A model generated the notes under the pieces. It saw only the letters and a program-made list of their open reading frames with translations. It ran no database searches and was not told where the DNA came from. The translations under genes were made by a program, and so were the position numbers. A DNA stretch of 21,677 nt from Methanomicrobiales archaeon (GTDB lineage Archaea > Halobacteriota > Methanomicrobia > Methanomicrobiales > Methanospirillaceae): NCBI GenBank assembly GCA_017883495.1, contig JADGNL010000109.1:1-21677 (forward strand), in the 5' to 3' direction. Shown here piece by piece: positions 13,956 through 20,604 of the stretch (position 1 is the stretch's first letter; every line of letters starts with the position of its first letter).

Positions 13956-15548
13956 TTACATCCCCGGCATGCCGGGGGCCTTGGTCTGGGTGACCATCAT
14001 ATCGTCGACCCGGATCAGGAGAACTGCGGTCTCGGCAGCAGACTGAATCGCCTGCCGCTTGACCCGTGCGGGCTCGATCACGCCTGCCTCGAACATGTCC
14101 ACGACCTCGCCGGAGAAGACGTTCAGGCCCATGTGCTTGCCGCCCTTCGCGTGCGCGGTGCGGAGGTCGACGAGCTTGTCGAGCGGGTTGAAGCCCGAGT
14201 TCTCGGCGAGGGTGAGCGGGACCGACTCGAACGCGTTCGCGAATGCGTCGATCGCGAGCTGGACCCGGCCGCCGACCGAGGCCGCGTACTCGCGGAGGCG
14301 GAGCGAGAGTTCGATCTCGACCGCGCCGCCGCCGACCACGAAGGTTCCGTCCTCCATCGCGTCCGCGACGACCGAGGTCCCGTCCACGACGGCCCGCTCG
14401 AGCTCGTCGATCAGGTAGTCGGTCGAGCCGCGGAGCAGGATCGTGATCGCCTTCGGGTTCTCGCAGCCCGAGAAGGTCACGAGCTCGGCGTCGTCTTTCT
14501 CCTCGACGAGTGCGGCGTACCCGAGGTCGCTGGCCGAGAGGTCCGTGACCTTGTTCACGATCTGGGCCGAGAGCGCCCGTGCCGCGTACTTCAGGTCCTT
14601 CTCCTTGACGTCCTGGATCGCGAAGACGCCGGCCTTCGCGAGGTAGTAGATGACCGGGTCCGAGATCCCCTTCTGGCAGAGGAGCACGTTCGCGCCCGAA
14701 GCGACGACTGCGTCCGCGAGCTGCTTGAGGGCCTCGCGCTCCTGGGCGCCGAACGCGTTGAGCTGGTCGGCCGTGTTGATCCGGATCTTCGCCTTGACCT
14801 GGGTCTTCGTGATCTCGAGCGGCTGGGCGACGAGCGCGACCTTCGCGTTCGCGACCTTCTTCGGCATCGACTCCGAGGCGCGGGTCTTGTCGATCACGAT
14901 CCCCTTGATCAGGGCCGCGTCGTCGATCGCCTCGCCCTTCTGCTTCTTGATCATGATGTCGTCGCGGTCGACGATCAGGCCGCCGTTCTTCGACTCGGCG
15001 ATCGTCATGACCGCGTCAACGACGATCCCGTTCAGCTTCTCCTTGACCTGCTCGATCGACTTGCCGGTCATGGAGGTGTCGGCGATCTTGACGAGGGTCT
15101 CGCGGTCCTTGGGGTCGACGCGGATCGAGTTCTCCTCGACGATCTCGAGGGCCTTGTTCATGCCCATGGTGTAGCCGTTCGCGATCACGGTCGGGTGGAC
15201 CATCTTCGCGAGCATCAGCTCGGCCTGCTCCATGAGCGAGCCGACGAGGATGCAGGCGGTCGTGGTGCCGTCGCCGACCTCGGCGTCCTGGGTCTCGGCG
15301 ACCTCGATCACCATCTTGGCGCCGGGGTGCTGGACCGACATCTCGTGGAGGATGGTGGCCCCGTCGTTCGTGATCACGACGTCGCCGGTCCCTGAGACCA
15401 GCATCTTGTCCATGCCGCGAGGACCGAGGGTGGTCCTGACTGCGGCCGCGATGGCCTTGGCCGCCGCGATATTCGAACGCTGGGCCTCCTGGCCGCGGGT
15501 CCGCTCGACGTTGTCCTTGAGAATGATGACCTGTTGTCCTGAAAGCAC
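13956..15548 (-). CDS. ths: Thermosome subunit (group II chaperonin, CCT/TRiC family)
   Basis: A 530-residue chaperonin subunit that would assemble into a double-ring cage and fold proteins with ATP. Group II signatures are clear: N-terminal AVRTTLGPRGMDKML (36-50), TNDGATIL (60-67), and the ATPase motif VGDGTTTACI (91-100). The apical domain follows, and FVVGGGAVEIEL with GLNVFSGEV lies in the C-terminal equatorial region. The tail ends APGMPGM, a shortened Gly/Met tail. Start is GTG 15548, preceded by GGGAGG with 7-nt spacing; MLSGQQVIILKD matches the family start. A clear TATA box lies 50 bp upstream, so the gene has its own promoter, as expected for a heat-inducible chaperonin, although I see no defined heat-shock element. 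A GfcR-like gene lies upstream on the same strand. Confidence 0.97.
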   Translation of the reverse strand: MLSGQQVIILKDNVERTRGQEAQRSNIAAAKAIAAAVRTTLGPRGMDKMLVSGTGDVVITNDGATILHEMSVQHPGAKMVIEVAETQDAEVGDGTTTACILVGSLMEQAELMLAKMVHPTVIANGYTMGMNKALEIVEENSIRVDPKDRETLVKIADTSMTGKSIEQVKEKLNGIVVDAVMTIAESKNGGLIVDRDDIMIKKQKGEAIDDAALIKGIVIDKTRASESMPKKVANAKVALVAQPLEITKTQVKAKIRINTADQLNAFGAQEREALKQLADAVVASGANVLLCQKGISDPVIYYLAKAGVFAIQDVKEKDLKYAARALSAQIVNKVTDLSASDLGYAALVEEKDDAELVTFSGCENPKAITILLRGSTDYLIDELERAVVDGTSVVADAMEDGTFVVGGGAVEIELSLRLREYAASVGGRVQLAIDAFANAFESVPLTLAENSGFNPLDKLVDLRTAHAKGGKHMGLNVFSGEVVDMFEAGVIEPARVKRQAIQSAAETAVLLIRVDDMMVTQTKAPGMPGM

Positions 15549-15596
15549 GGGTATTCCTCCCTATCGGGTAAGAGTGCTAAAAATGTGATTTGTCGT

Positions 15597-15606
15597 TCTA
15601 TATATT
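15597..15606 (-). promoter_or_regulatory. TATA-box candidate for the thermosome gene
   Basis: The minus strand reads GAATATATAGAAC, the most AT-rich stretch of the neighbourhood, about 53 bp before GTG 15548. It predicts a start near 15575 and a leader of about 27 nt with GGGAGG. It overlaps the 12 to 22 bp just after the stop codon of the upstream gene. Confidence 0.6.
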
Positions 15607-15618
15607 CTTTTGTCAGAC

Positions 15619-16227
15619 TCAGTCGATCCGCGAGACCTTGAAGACCGAGTAGACGGGCACGCCGTCGACCTCGTTCAGGCCGCGCTTGTCGAAGAGGACC
15701 CAGATCGCCACCGGAGTCGCCTTCTGCCGCCGGAGGTACGCGACGACCTCGTGCATGGTCTTCCCGCTCGTGATCACGTCGTCGATGACGATGCAGCGCT
15801 CGTTCGCGACGCCGGCGAAGTTGCCCGAGAGCGAGCCCGTCGGGTTCTCGGCCGACGAGTGCTTGGCCGGATGGTAGATCGCGAACCGGGCCTGCTCGCT
15901 CGCCGCGATCAGGGTCGCGAGGGGGACGCCCGAGAGCGCGATCCCGACGATCGCGACGCCGTCGAGTGTGGGCCTCTCTCCCGTCGGCGCGCCGCAGTGG
16001 TACCGGTCGAGCATCAGGCGCGCGACGTCGTCCAGGAGGAGCGCGTTGCCCGAGACCACGGTCCAGTCGATCGAGACGTCCTTCGGGGCGGCGTCCCCCT
16101 TCTTCTGGGTCAGCAGCCAGGTCACGGTCTCCTGCGAGAGCGAGAGCTCGTCCGCGATCTGCCCGGGCGAGTGCCCCTCGGAGAGGAGGTGCCGGGCCTT
16201 CGCGATCAGCTCGTCGAGCGAGGACAT
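15619..16227 (-). CDS. gfcR: GfcR-like transcriptional regulator (HTH + PyrE-like phosphoribosyltransferase domain)
   Basis: The 202-residue protein has an N-terminal helix-turn-helix (about 5-42: LIAKARHLLSEGHSPGQIAD, then ELSLSQETVTWLL) and a type I phosphoribosyltransferase fold. The PRPP-binding loop is CIVIDDVITSGKT (145-157). Such proteins are often annotated as orotate phosphoribosyltransferase-like, but the DNA-binding head marks the GfcR group, known from haloarchaea as a sugar-catabolism activator that may sense a PRPP-type ligand. Which genes it controls here is unknown. ATG 16227 has no ribosome site; a TATA box 27 bp upstream points to a leaderless mRNA. The PRPP synthetase operon lies just upstream on the same strand, an apt neighbour for a PRPP-binding regulator, but this is inference. 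Confidence 0.85.
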   Translation of the reverse strand: MSSLDELIAKARHLLSEGHSPGQIADELSLSQETVTWLLTQKKGDAAPKDVSIDWTVVSGNALLLDDVARLMLDRYHCGAPTGERPTLDGVAIVGIALSGVPLATLIAASEQARFAIYHPAKHSSAENPTGSLSGNFAGVANERCIVIDDVITSGKTMHEVVAYLRRQKATPVAIWVLFDKRGLNEVDGVPVYSVFKVSRID

Positions 16228-16249
16228 GGGAAAAGGGTCCGTTACAGAC

Positions 16250-16259
16250 TATTTATGTA
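16250..16259 (-). promoter_or_regulatory. TATA-box candidate for the GfcR-like gene
   Basis: The minus strand reads ACATAAATAG, centred about 27 bp upstream of ATG 16227. The leader region ACCCTTTTCCC has no ribosome site. It lies between the nob1 stop and the GfcR-like gene, making the latter a separate unit. Confidence 0.55.
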
Positions 16260-16282
16260 TTGTCGGGAAGGTGTCGACGACG

Positions 16283-16780
16283 CTAGCGTTGACCGCGGGA
16301 TCCGCCTTTGCGCACCGGCGCGATCGCCGCCCCGCAGATCGGACACTCGCCGGCCCCCTCGCCGTACCGGCCGCACCCGGTGCACCGGTACCCGCGCCGG
16401 CGCGGCGCGGCCCGCCGCTGTGCGATCGCCCGGCAGCCGATCTTCAGCCGGAGCGCGGCGTTCTGAAGTGCGAAGTCGTCCGTGACGAGAGTTCCGCCGT
16501 GCTCGAGCGCGAGCGCGAGCAGGTCGCGGTCGGTTGCCGAGAGCCTGTCCGCGTCGCCCGAGGCGACGGCACCGGCGTCGACGGCTCCGAGCGCGGCCGG
16601 CAACGGCTCGAGGACGGCGAGCCCGCGTTCGAGCGCAAGCTCGAGCCGGCACCGGGCCGCCGCGTCACGGACCTCGGCGAGGACGGATGGGGTCGTCAGG
16701 AGCCGGTCGCTGGGACCGAAGCCTGCGAGGACGGTCTCGCCCGCGGCGAAGAAGGCCGACGCGTCGAGCACGAAGGTCAT
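16283..16780 (-). CDS. nob1: rRNA maturation endonuclease Nob1 (PIN domain + zinc ribbon)
   Basis: A 165-residue archaeal Nob1, which cleaves the 3' end of precursor 16S rRNA during small-subunit maturation. The PIN domain has the expected acidic residues: D6 in FVLDASAFF, E36 in SVLAEVRD, D84/D86 in SATDRDLLALA, and D101/D102 in LVTDDFALQN. A C-terminal zinc ribbon uses C133/C136 (YRCTGCGRYG) and C146/C149 (CPICG), followed by a basic tail. The order PIN then single zinc ribbon and the length match the family. ATG 16780 overlaps the rtcA stop as ATGA, so translation is coupled. It is the last gene of prs-rtcA-nob1. The frame remains open upstream through rtcA, but that part is an out-of-frame shadow. 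Confidence 0.93.
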   Translation of the reverse strand: MTFVLDASAFFAAGETVLAGFGPSDRLLTTPSVLAEVRDAAARCRLELALERGLAVLEPLPAALGAVDAGAVASGDADRLSATDRDLLALALEHGGTLVTDDFALQNAALRLKIGCRAIAQRRAAPRRRGYRCTGCGRYGEGAGECPICGAAIAPVRKGGSRGQR

Positions 16781-17763
16781 GCCGAGAACGCCTCCCCTCC
16801 GCCGGGGGCGGGGGCGCGGTCGACGACAAGGCCGAACTCGCCGAGGAGCCAGCGCACGGTCTCCGTGTGCCGCGTGCAGGCCGTCGCCGTGAACGAGCCG
16901 CCGTACCGGGCGAGATAGACGATGAGCTGGTCCGCGAGGTGGCGGTCGACCTCGCCCGGAAGGGCGTGCTCGGCAAGCAGGGTCTCGGCCGCTGCCCGCC
17001 CGACCTGTTCGGCGGGGACCCCCCGTCGGCCGAGAGCGCTCCCTGCCTTCAGCCCCGCCCAGCAGGTGATGGACGAGCCTGTCGACAGCCCCTCGCGGAG
17101 GTCGACCACGGTTTCGCCGAGGGGACCTGTCACGGGCTCGAGCGCCCGCCTCGCCGCGTCGAGCTGCCGCCCGGGGACGTGGCGGGGCAGGTTCGCGGCG
17201 GCCGAGACCGCGCCCGAGTCGGCCGGCACCCGCGCGGCGTCGATCGGCGCGAGCCGGCTCGGCTCGACCACGGCCCGGACCTCGCCGTCCCCCTGCGGAA
17301 CGTATCCGCGGCGACGGATGTCGAGCGAGACGCGTGCGCCGTGCGCCCGGAGGAACCGGAGGAGCATACGGTCTACGAAGTCTATGGTCGGCCCAAGCGG
17401 GACCTCGGTGCCGCCGACAACGGTGATCGCCCCGCCGGCCTCGAGCGCAACCGGCAGCCAGGCCTGGAGAACGAGTGCGATTCCCCCCGCGGTCCCGACC
17501 TCGACCCGCTGCTCCGCCCTCCGGATCGGCCCCGGCGAGAAGACGAGCCGGTCCGAGCCGATGGCGAGCCCATCGACCCGCGCCCCGCAGCAGCCCGCGA
17601 CGGCCCTGACCGCCGCGATGTGCTGCGGCCGGAGCCCGGGGGTCTCCCGTCCAGCCCGCACCCCCGCGATCCTCGCCTCCTCGCCCGTGAGGGCTGCGAG
17701 CGCGACCGCAGTCCGGACGAGCTGGCCGCCGCCCTCGAGCTGCGACCCGTCGATCTCGAGCAT
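16777..17763 (-). CDS. rtcA: RNA 3'-terminal phosphate cyclase RtcA
   Basis: The 328-residue enzyme converts an RNA 3'-phosphate into a 2',3'-cyclic phosphate with ATP through an enzyme-AMP intermediate. The N-terminus MLEIDGSQLEGGGQLVRTAV carries the family EGGGQ motif (10-14). Other conserved stretches are ETPGLRPQHIAAVRAVA, RGYVPQGDGEV and the late TACTRHTET with H299 at the position of the adenylated histidine. Length matches archaeal RtcA. ATG 17763 shares one base with the prs stop (TGATG), and its own stop overlaps the nob1 start, so the three genes form one tightly coupled operon. A frame open up to 17904 was rejected because the added residues are an Arg-rich shadow of prs. The archaeal role of RtcA is not settled; its partner here, Nob1, points to RNA processing. 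Confidence 0.94.
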   Translation of the reverse strand: MLEIDGSQLEGGGQLVRTAVALAALTGEEARIAGVRAGRETPGLRPQHIAAVRAVAGCCGARVDGLAIGSDRLVFSPGPIRRAEQRVEVGTAGGIALVLQAWLPVALEAGGAITVVGGTEVPLGPTIDFVDRMLLRFLRAHGARVSLDIRRRGYVPQGDGEVRAVVEPSRLAPIDAARVPADSGAVSAAANLPRHVPGRQLDAARRALEPVTGPLGETVVDLREGLSTGSSITCWAGLKAGSALGRRGVPAEQVGRAAAETLLAEHALPGEVDRHLADQLIVYLARYGGSFTATACTRHTETVRWLLGEFGLVVDRAPAPGGGEAFSA

Positions 17764-18602
17764 CACTCGAGCGCGGCGGCGATCCGGTCGGCGGCCGTGA
17801 TGCACGAGTTCGCCCGCTCGATCGTGTCCGAGCAGACGACCTCGCCGACGCCGGCGGCGGAGAGATGAAGGAGGGCTCCGCCTGCGAAGACGCCGTGGAC
17901 GCATGCGGACCGGACCTTCGTCGCACCCTGGTCGAGGAGCATCCGGGCCGCGGCAGCGAGCGTACCGCCGGTCGAGATGATGTCGTCCACGATCACGACC
18001 TCGCGCCCGTCAACCGGGAGGGACTTCGGCCGGATCTCCACGCGGTCGCCCGAGAGCCTGGTCTTGTCGAGGTAATCGGTCGCAAAGCCGCCGACGGCCG
18101 CGACCTCAGCGGCGAAACGCATCGCGCCGTCATCGGGCGAGAGCACGAGCGGATCGCCGTCGCCGTCGGCGAGGTACCGCCCGATCTCGGGCGCGATCGA
18201 GACGTTCGCGGCCGGCACTCGGAAATGCGTGAGCGTCGACGGGTCGTGAAGGTTCACGGTCAGGACCCTGTCGACGCCGGTCGAGAGCGCCCGTGCGACG
18301 GCCCGGACCGAGAGCGGCTCTCCCGGATGAAAGCGCTTGTCCTGGCGCGCGTAGGCCATGTACGGCAGGACGAGCGTGTTCGTCGACTCGTCGCACGCGT
18401 CGACGAGGAGCAGCAGCTCGACGAGCGCGTTCGCGTCCGTGACGGCCCCCACGATCACGGTCTCGCCGTCGGTCTCGCCGCGGGCCAGCGAGATCTCACC
18501 GTCCGGGAACCGCGAGAACTTCACGTCGATCGTCTCCACCCCGAGCCGGCCCGCAAGCCGGGCGCCGAGGACCTGCGAGGCCTGCGTGCATACCACCTTC
18601 AT
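17763..18602 (-). CDS. prs: Ribose-phosphate pyrophosphokinase (PRPP synthetase)
   Basis: A 279-residue archaeal PRPP synthetase making 5-phosphoribosyl diphosphate from ribose-5-phosphate and ATP for nucleotide, histidine and tryptophan synthesis and, in methanogens, methanopterin. Visible motifs: FSRFPDGEISL (29-39), the ATP-binding segment PYMAYARQDKRFHPGEPLSV (80-99), VNLHDPSTLTHF (116-127), the flexible catalytic loop DKTRLSGDRVEI (179-190) with K180 and R182, and the PRPP loop EVVIVDDIISTGGTL (201-215). Archaeal enzymes are shorter than the roughly 315-residue bacterial ones, as here. ATG 18602 has no strong ribosome site; a TATA box 28 bp upstream suggests a leaderless mRNA. It heads the prs-rtcA-nob1 operon and is divergent from lonB, their starts being 84 bp apart. 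Confidence 0.95.
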   Translation of the reverse strand: MKVVCTQASQVLGARLAGRLGVETIDVKFSRFPDGEISLARGETDGETVIVGAVTDANALVELLLLVDACDESTNTLVLPYMAYARQDKRFHPGEPLSVRAVARALSTGVDRVLTVNLHDPSTLTHFRVPAANVSIAPEIGRYLADGDGDPLVLSPDDGAMRFAAEVAAVGGFATDYLDKTRLSGDRVEIRPKSLPVDGREVVIVDDIISTGGTLAAAARMLLDQGATKVRSACVHGVFAGGALLHLSAAGVGEVVCSDTIERANSCITAADRIAAALE

Positions 18603-18625
18603 CCTTCACGTCCCTGAGCTGAAAG

Positions 18626-18635
18626 TACTTAAACG
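18626..18635 (-). promoter_or_regulatory. TATA-box candidate for the prs-rtcA-nob1 operon
   Basis: The minus strand reads GTTTAAGTAC, centred about 28 bp upstream of ATG 18602, placing the start site at the ATG. It faces away from the lonB TATA box about 22 bp to the right. Confidence 0.5.
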
Positions 18636-18646
18636 ATCGGACCGAA

Positions 18647-18657
18647 AAAATATAAAT
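18647..18657 (+). promoter_or_regulatory. TATA-box candidate for lonB-tldD
   Basis: AAAATATAAAT is a textbook archaeal TATA box, centred about 35 bp before ATG 18687, implying a leader of only 7-10 nt. GAGGT at 18673-18677 would then lie at or before the transcription start, so it may not serve as a ribosome site. Confidence 0.65.
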
Positions 18658-18686
18658 CAACACCGGGTTGAGAGGTCACCATCACA

Positions 18687-20603
18687 ATGGATACAGCAAT
18701 CGAACCGGTCTCCGCGCAGGACGACACGCTCTTTGACGACGTTGCCGTGGATGCGTCCTCCGAGATCGAGGTCCCCCCGCGTCTGGTCGACCAGGTGATC
18801 GGCCAGGAGCACGCGGTCGAGGTGATCAAGAAGGCCGCGATCCAGCGGCGGCACGTCATGATGATCGGGAGCCCGGGCACGGGCAAGTCCATGCTCGCGA
18901 AGGCGATGGCCGAGCTCCTCCCGAAGGAGGAGATCCAGGACATCATGGTCTACCCGAACGGCGAGGATCCGAACAACCCTGTCGTCCGGACCGTGCCCGC
19001 GGGCAGGGCCAAGCAGATCGTCGGCGCCCACAAGGCCGAGGCGAGAAAGAAGACCCAGTTCCGCAACACGCTCCTGATGCTGCTCCTGATCGGGATCATC
19101 GGGTACTCGTTCATCTCGTTCCAGTGGCTGATGGGTATCATCGCGGCGGCCTTCGTCTTTATGGCCCTCCGTTACTCGACGCCGAAGGAGGAGTCGCTCG
19201 TGCCGAAGCTGCTCGTCAGCCACGACCCCGCGGCCGTCGCGCCGTTCGTGGACGCCACGGGCGCCCAGGCCGGGTCGCTCCTCGGCGACGTCCGGCACGA
19301 CCCGTTCCAGTCCGGGGGCCTCGAGACGCCCGCCCATGACCGCGTCGAGTCGGGCGCGATCCACCGGGCGCACGGCGGCGTGCTCTTCATCGACGAGATC
19401 AACACTCTCACCCCGCACTCGCAGCAGAACCTGCTCACTGCGCTCCAGGAGGGGGAGTTCCCGATCACGGGCCAGTCCGAGCGCTCGTCCGGCGCGATGG
19501 TCCGGACCGAGCCGGTGCCGTGCCGATTCGTGATGATCGCGGCCGGCAACCTGGACGCGGTCCAGGGCATGCACCCGGCGCTCCGCTCGCGTATCCGCGG
19601 CTACGGCTACGAGGTCTACATGCGCGAGACAATGGAGGACACGCCCGAGAATCGGGAGAAGTTCATCAGGTTCATCGCGCAGGAGGTCAGGAACGACGGC
19701 AAGATCCCGCACTTCGACCAGTCGGCCATCCGCGAGGTGCTTCGCGAGGCGCGCCGGCGCTCGATGCGCAAGGGCCACCTGACGCTCAAGCTCCGCGACA
19801 TGGGCGGGCTGATCCGGGTCGCGGGCGATCTCGCCCGGCAGGAAGGGGCCGACCTGACCACGTCCGCGCACGTGATCGCCGCGAAGGAGACGGCCCGATC
19901 GGTCGAGGAGCAGATCTCGGACGACTACATCCGCCGGATGCGGGATTACGACCTCTCGGTCGTGACCGGAACGGCCGTCGGCCGGGTCAACGGTCTCGCC
20001 GTGGTCGGCCTCGACTCGGGTTCGGTGCTCCCGATCATGGCCGAGGTGACCCCGACCCAGTCGAACGACGGCGGGACCGTTGTCGCGACCGGGATGCTCA
20101 AGGAGATCGCGCAGGAGTCGATCAAGAACGTCTCGGCGATCATCAAGAAGTTCACGGGGACGGATATCCGGAACGTCGACGTCCACGTGCAGTTCATCGG
20201 GACCTACCAGGGTGTCGAGGGCGACTCGGCCTCGATCTCGGTCGCGACGGCCGTGATCTCGGCGATCGAGAACATCCCGGTCAGGCAGGACGTCGCGATG
20301 ACGGGCTCGCTCTCGGTCCGCGGCGACGTGCTGCCCGTGGGCGGCGTCACCTACAAGATCGAGGCCGCGGCCAAGGCCGGCATTAAGACCGTGCTGATCC
20401 CGGCCTCCAACATGGACGACGTGATGATCGAGGACCGGTACCGGGCCGGCATCCGGGTGATCCCGGTCTCCCATATCGAGGAGGTCCTCAAGTACGCGCT
20501 CGTGCCGCGCGACGAGGCGGGATTCCTGACGAAGGTGAAGAAGATGGCCGAGCAGTCGGCCGCGACCCTCCACCCGCGCCCCTCGGCGCCGACCCCCGCC
20601 TGA
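18687..20603 (+). CDS. lonB: Membrane-anchored ATP-dependent protease LonB (archaeal Lon)
   Basis: The 638-residue protease has the archaeal LonB architecture: an AAA+ domain with Walker A GSPGTGKS (61-68), two transmembrane helices inserted in it (about 127-143 and 145-161), Walker B GGVLFIDEIN (230-239), then the C-terminal serine protease domain. The catalytic Ser-Lys dyad is S514 (EGDSASIS) and K557 (VTYKIEAA), 43 residues apart as in characterised LonB proteins. It degrades damaged or regulatory proteins at the inner face of the membrane and is generally essential in archaea. ATG 18687 begins MDTAIEPVSAQDDTLFDD, a typical acidic N-terminus. It is divergent from prs, and tldD starts 1 bp after its stop. 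Confidence 0.97.
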   Translation: MDTAIEPVSAQDDTLFDDVAVDASSEIEVPPRLVDQVIGQEHAVEVIKKAAIQRRHVMMIGSPGTGKSMLAKAMAELLPKEEIQDIMVYPNGEDPNNPVVRTVPAGRAKQIVGAHKAEARKKTQFRNTLLMLLLIGIIGYSFISFQWLMGIIAAAFVFMALRYSTPKEESLVPKLLVSHDPAAVAPFVDATGAQAGSLLGDVRHDPFQSGGLETPAHDRVESGAIHRAHGGVLFIDEINTLTPHSQQNLLTALQEGEFPITGQSERSSGAMVRTEPVPCRFVMIAAGNLDAVQGMHPALRSRIRGYGYEVYMRETMEDTPENREKFIRFIAQEVRNDGKIPHFDQSAIREVLREARRRSMRKGHLTLKLRDMGGLIRVAGDLARQEGADLTTSAHVIAAKETARSVEEQISDDYIRRMRDYDLSVVTGTAVGRVNGLAVVGLDSGSVLPIMAEVTPTQSNDGGTVVATGMLKEIAQESIKNVSAIIKKFTGTDIRNVDVHVQFIGTYQGVEGDSASISVATAVISAIENIPVRQDVAMTGSLSVRGDVLPVGGVTYKIEAAAKAGIKTVLIPASNMDDVMIEDRYRAGIRVIPVSHIEEVLKYALVPRDEAGFLTKVKKMAEQSAATLHPRPSAPTPA

Positions 20604-20604
20604 G

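Noticed and set aside
13248..15395. 715-residue plus-strand open frame across the thermosome and QueG-like genes
   Set aside because: It spans two unrelated minus-strand genes and their gap, and its Asp/Arg/Leu/Val-rich composition is the complement of thermosome codons.
16283..17926. Nob1 with a 380-residue N-terminal extension (fusion protein)
   Set aside because: The extension is an out-of-frame reading of rtcA and prs; Nob1 has a family-like start at 16780 overlapping the rtcA stop.
18657..20573. 638-residue minus-strand open frame opposite lonB
   Set aside because: It is an antisense shadow of lonB: no motifs, very high His, Arg, Asp and Leu content. lonB has full catalytic motifs.
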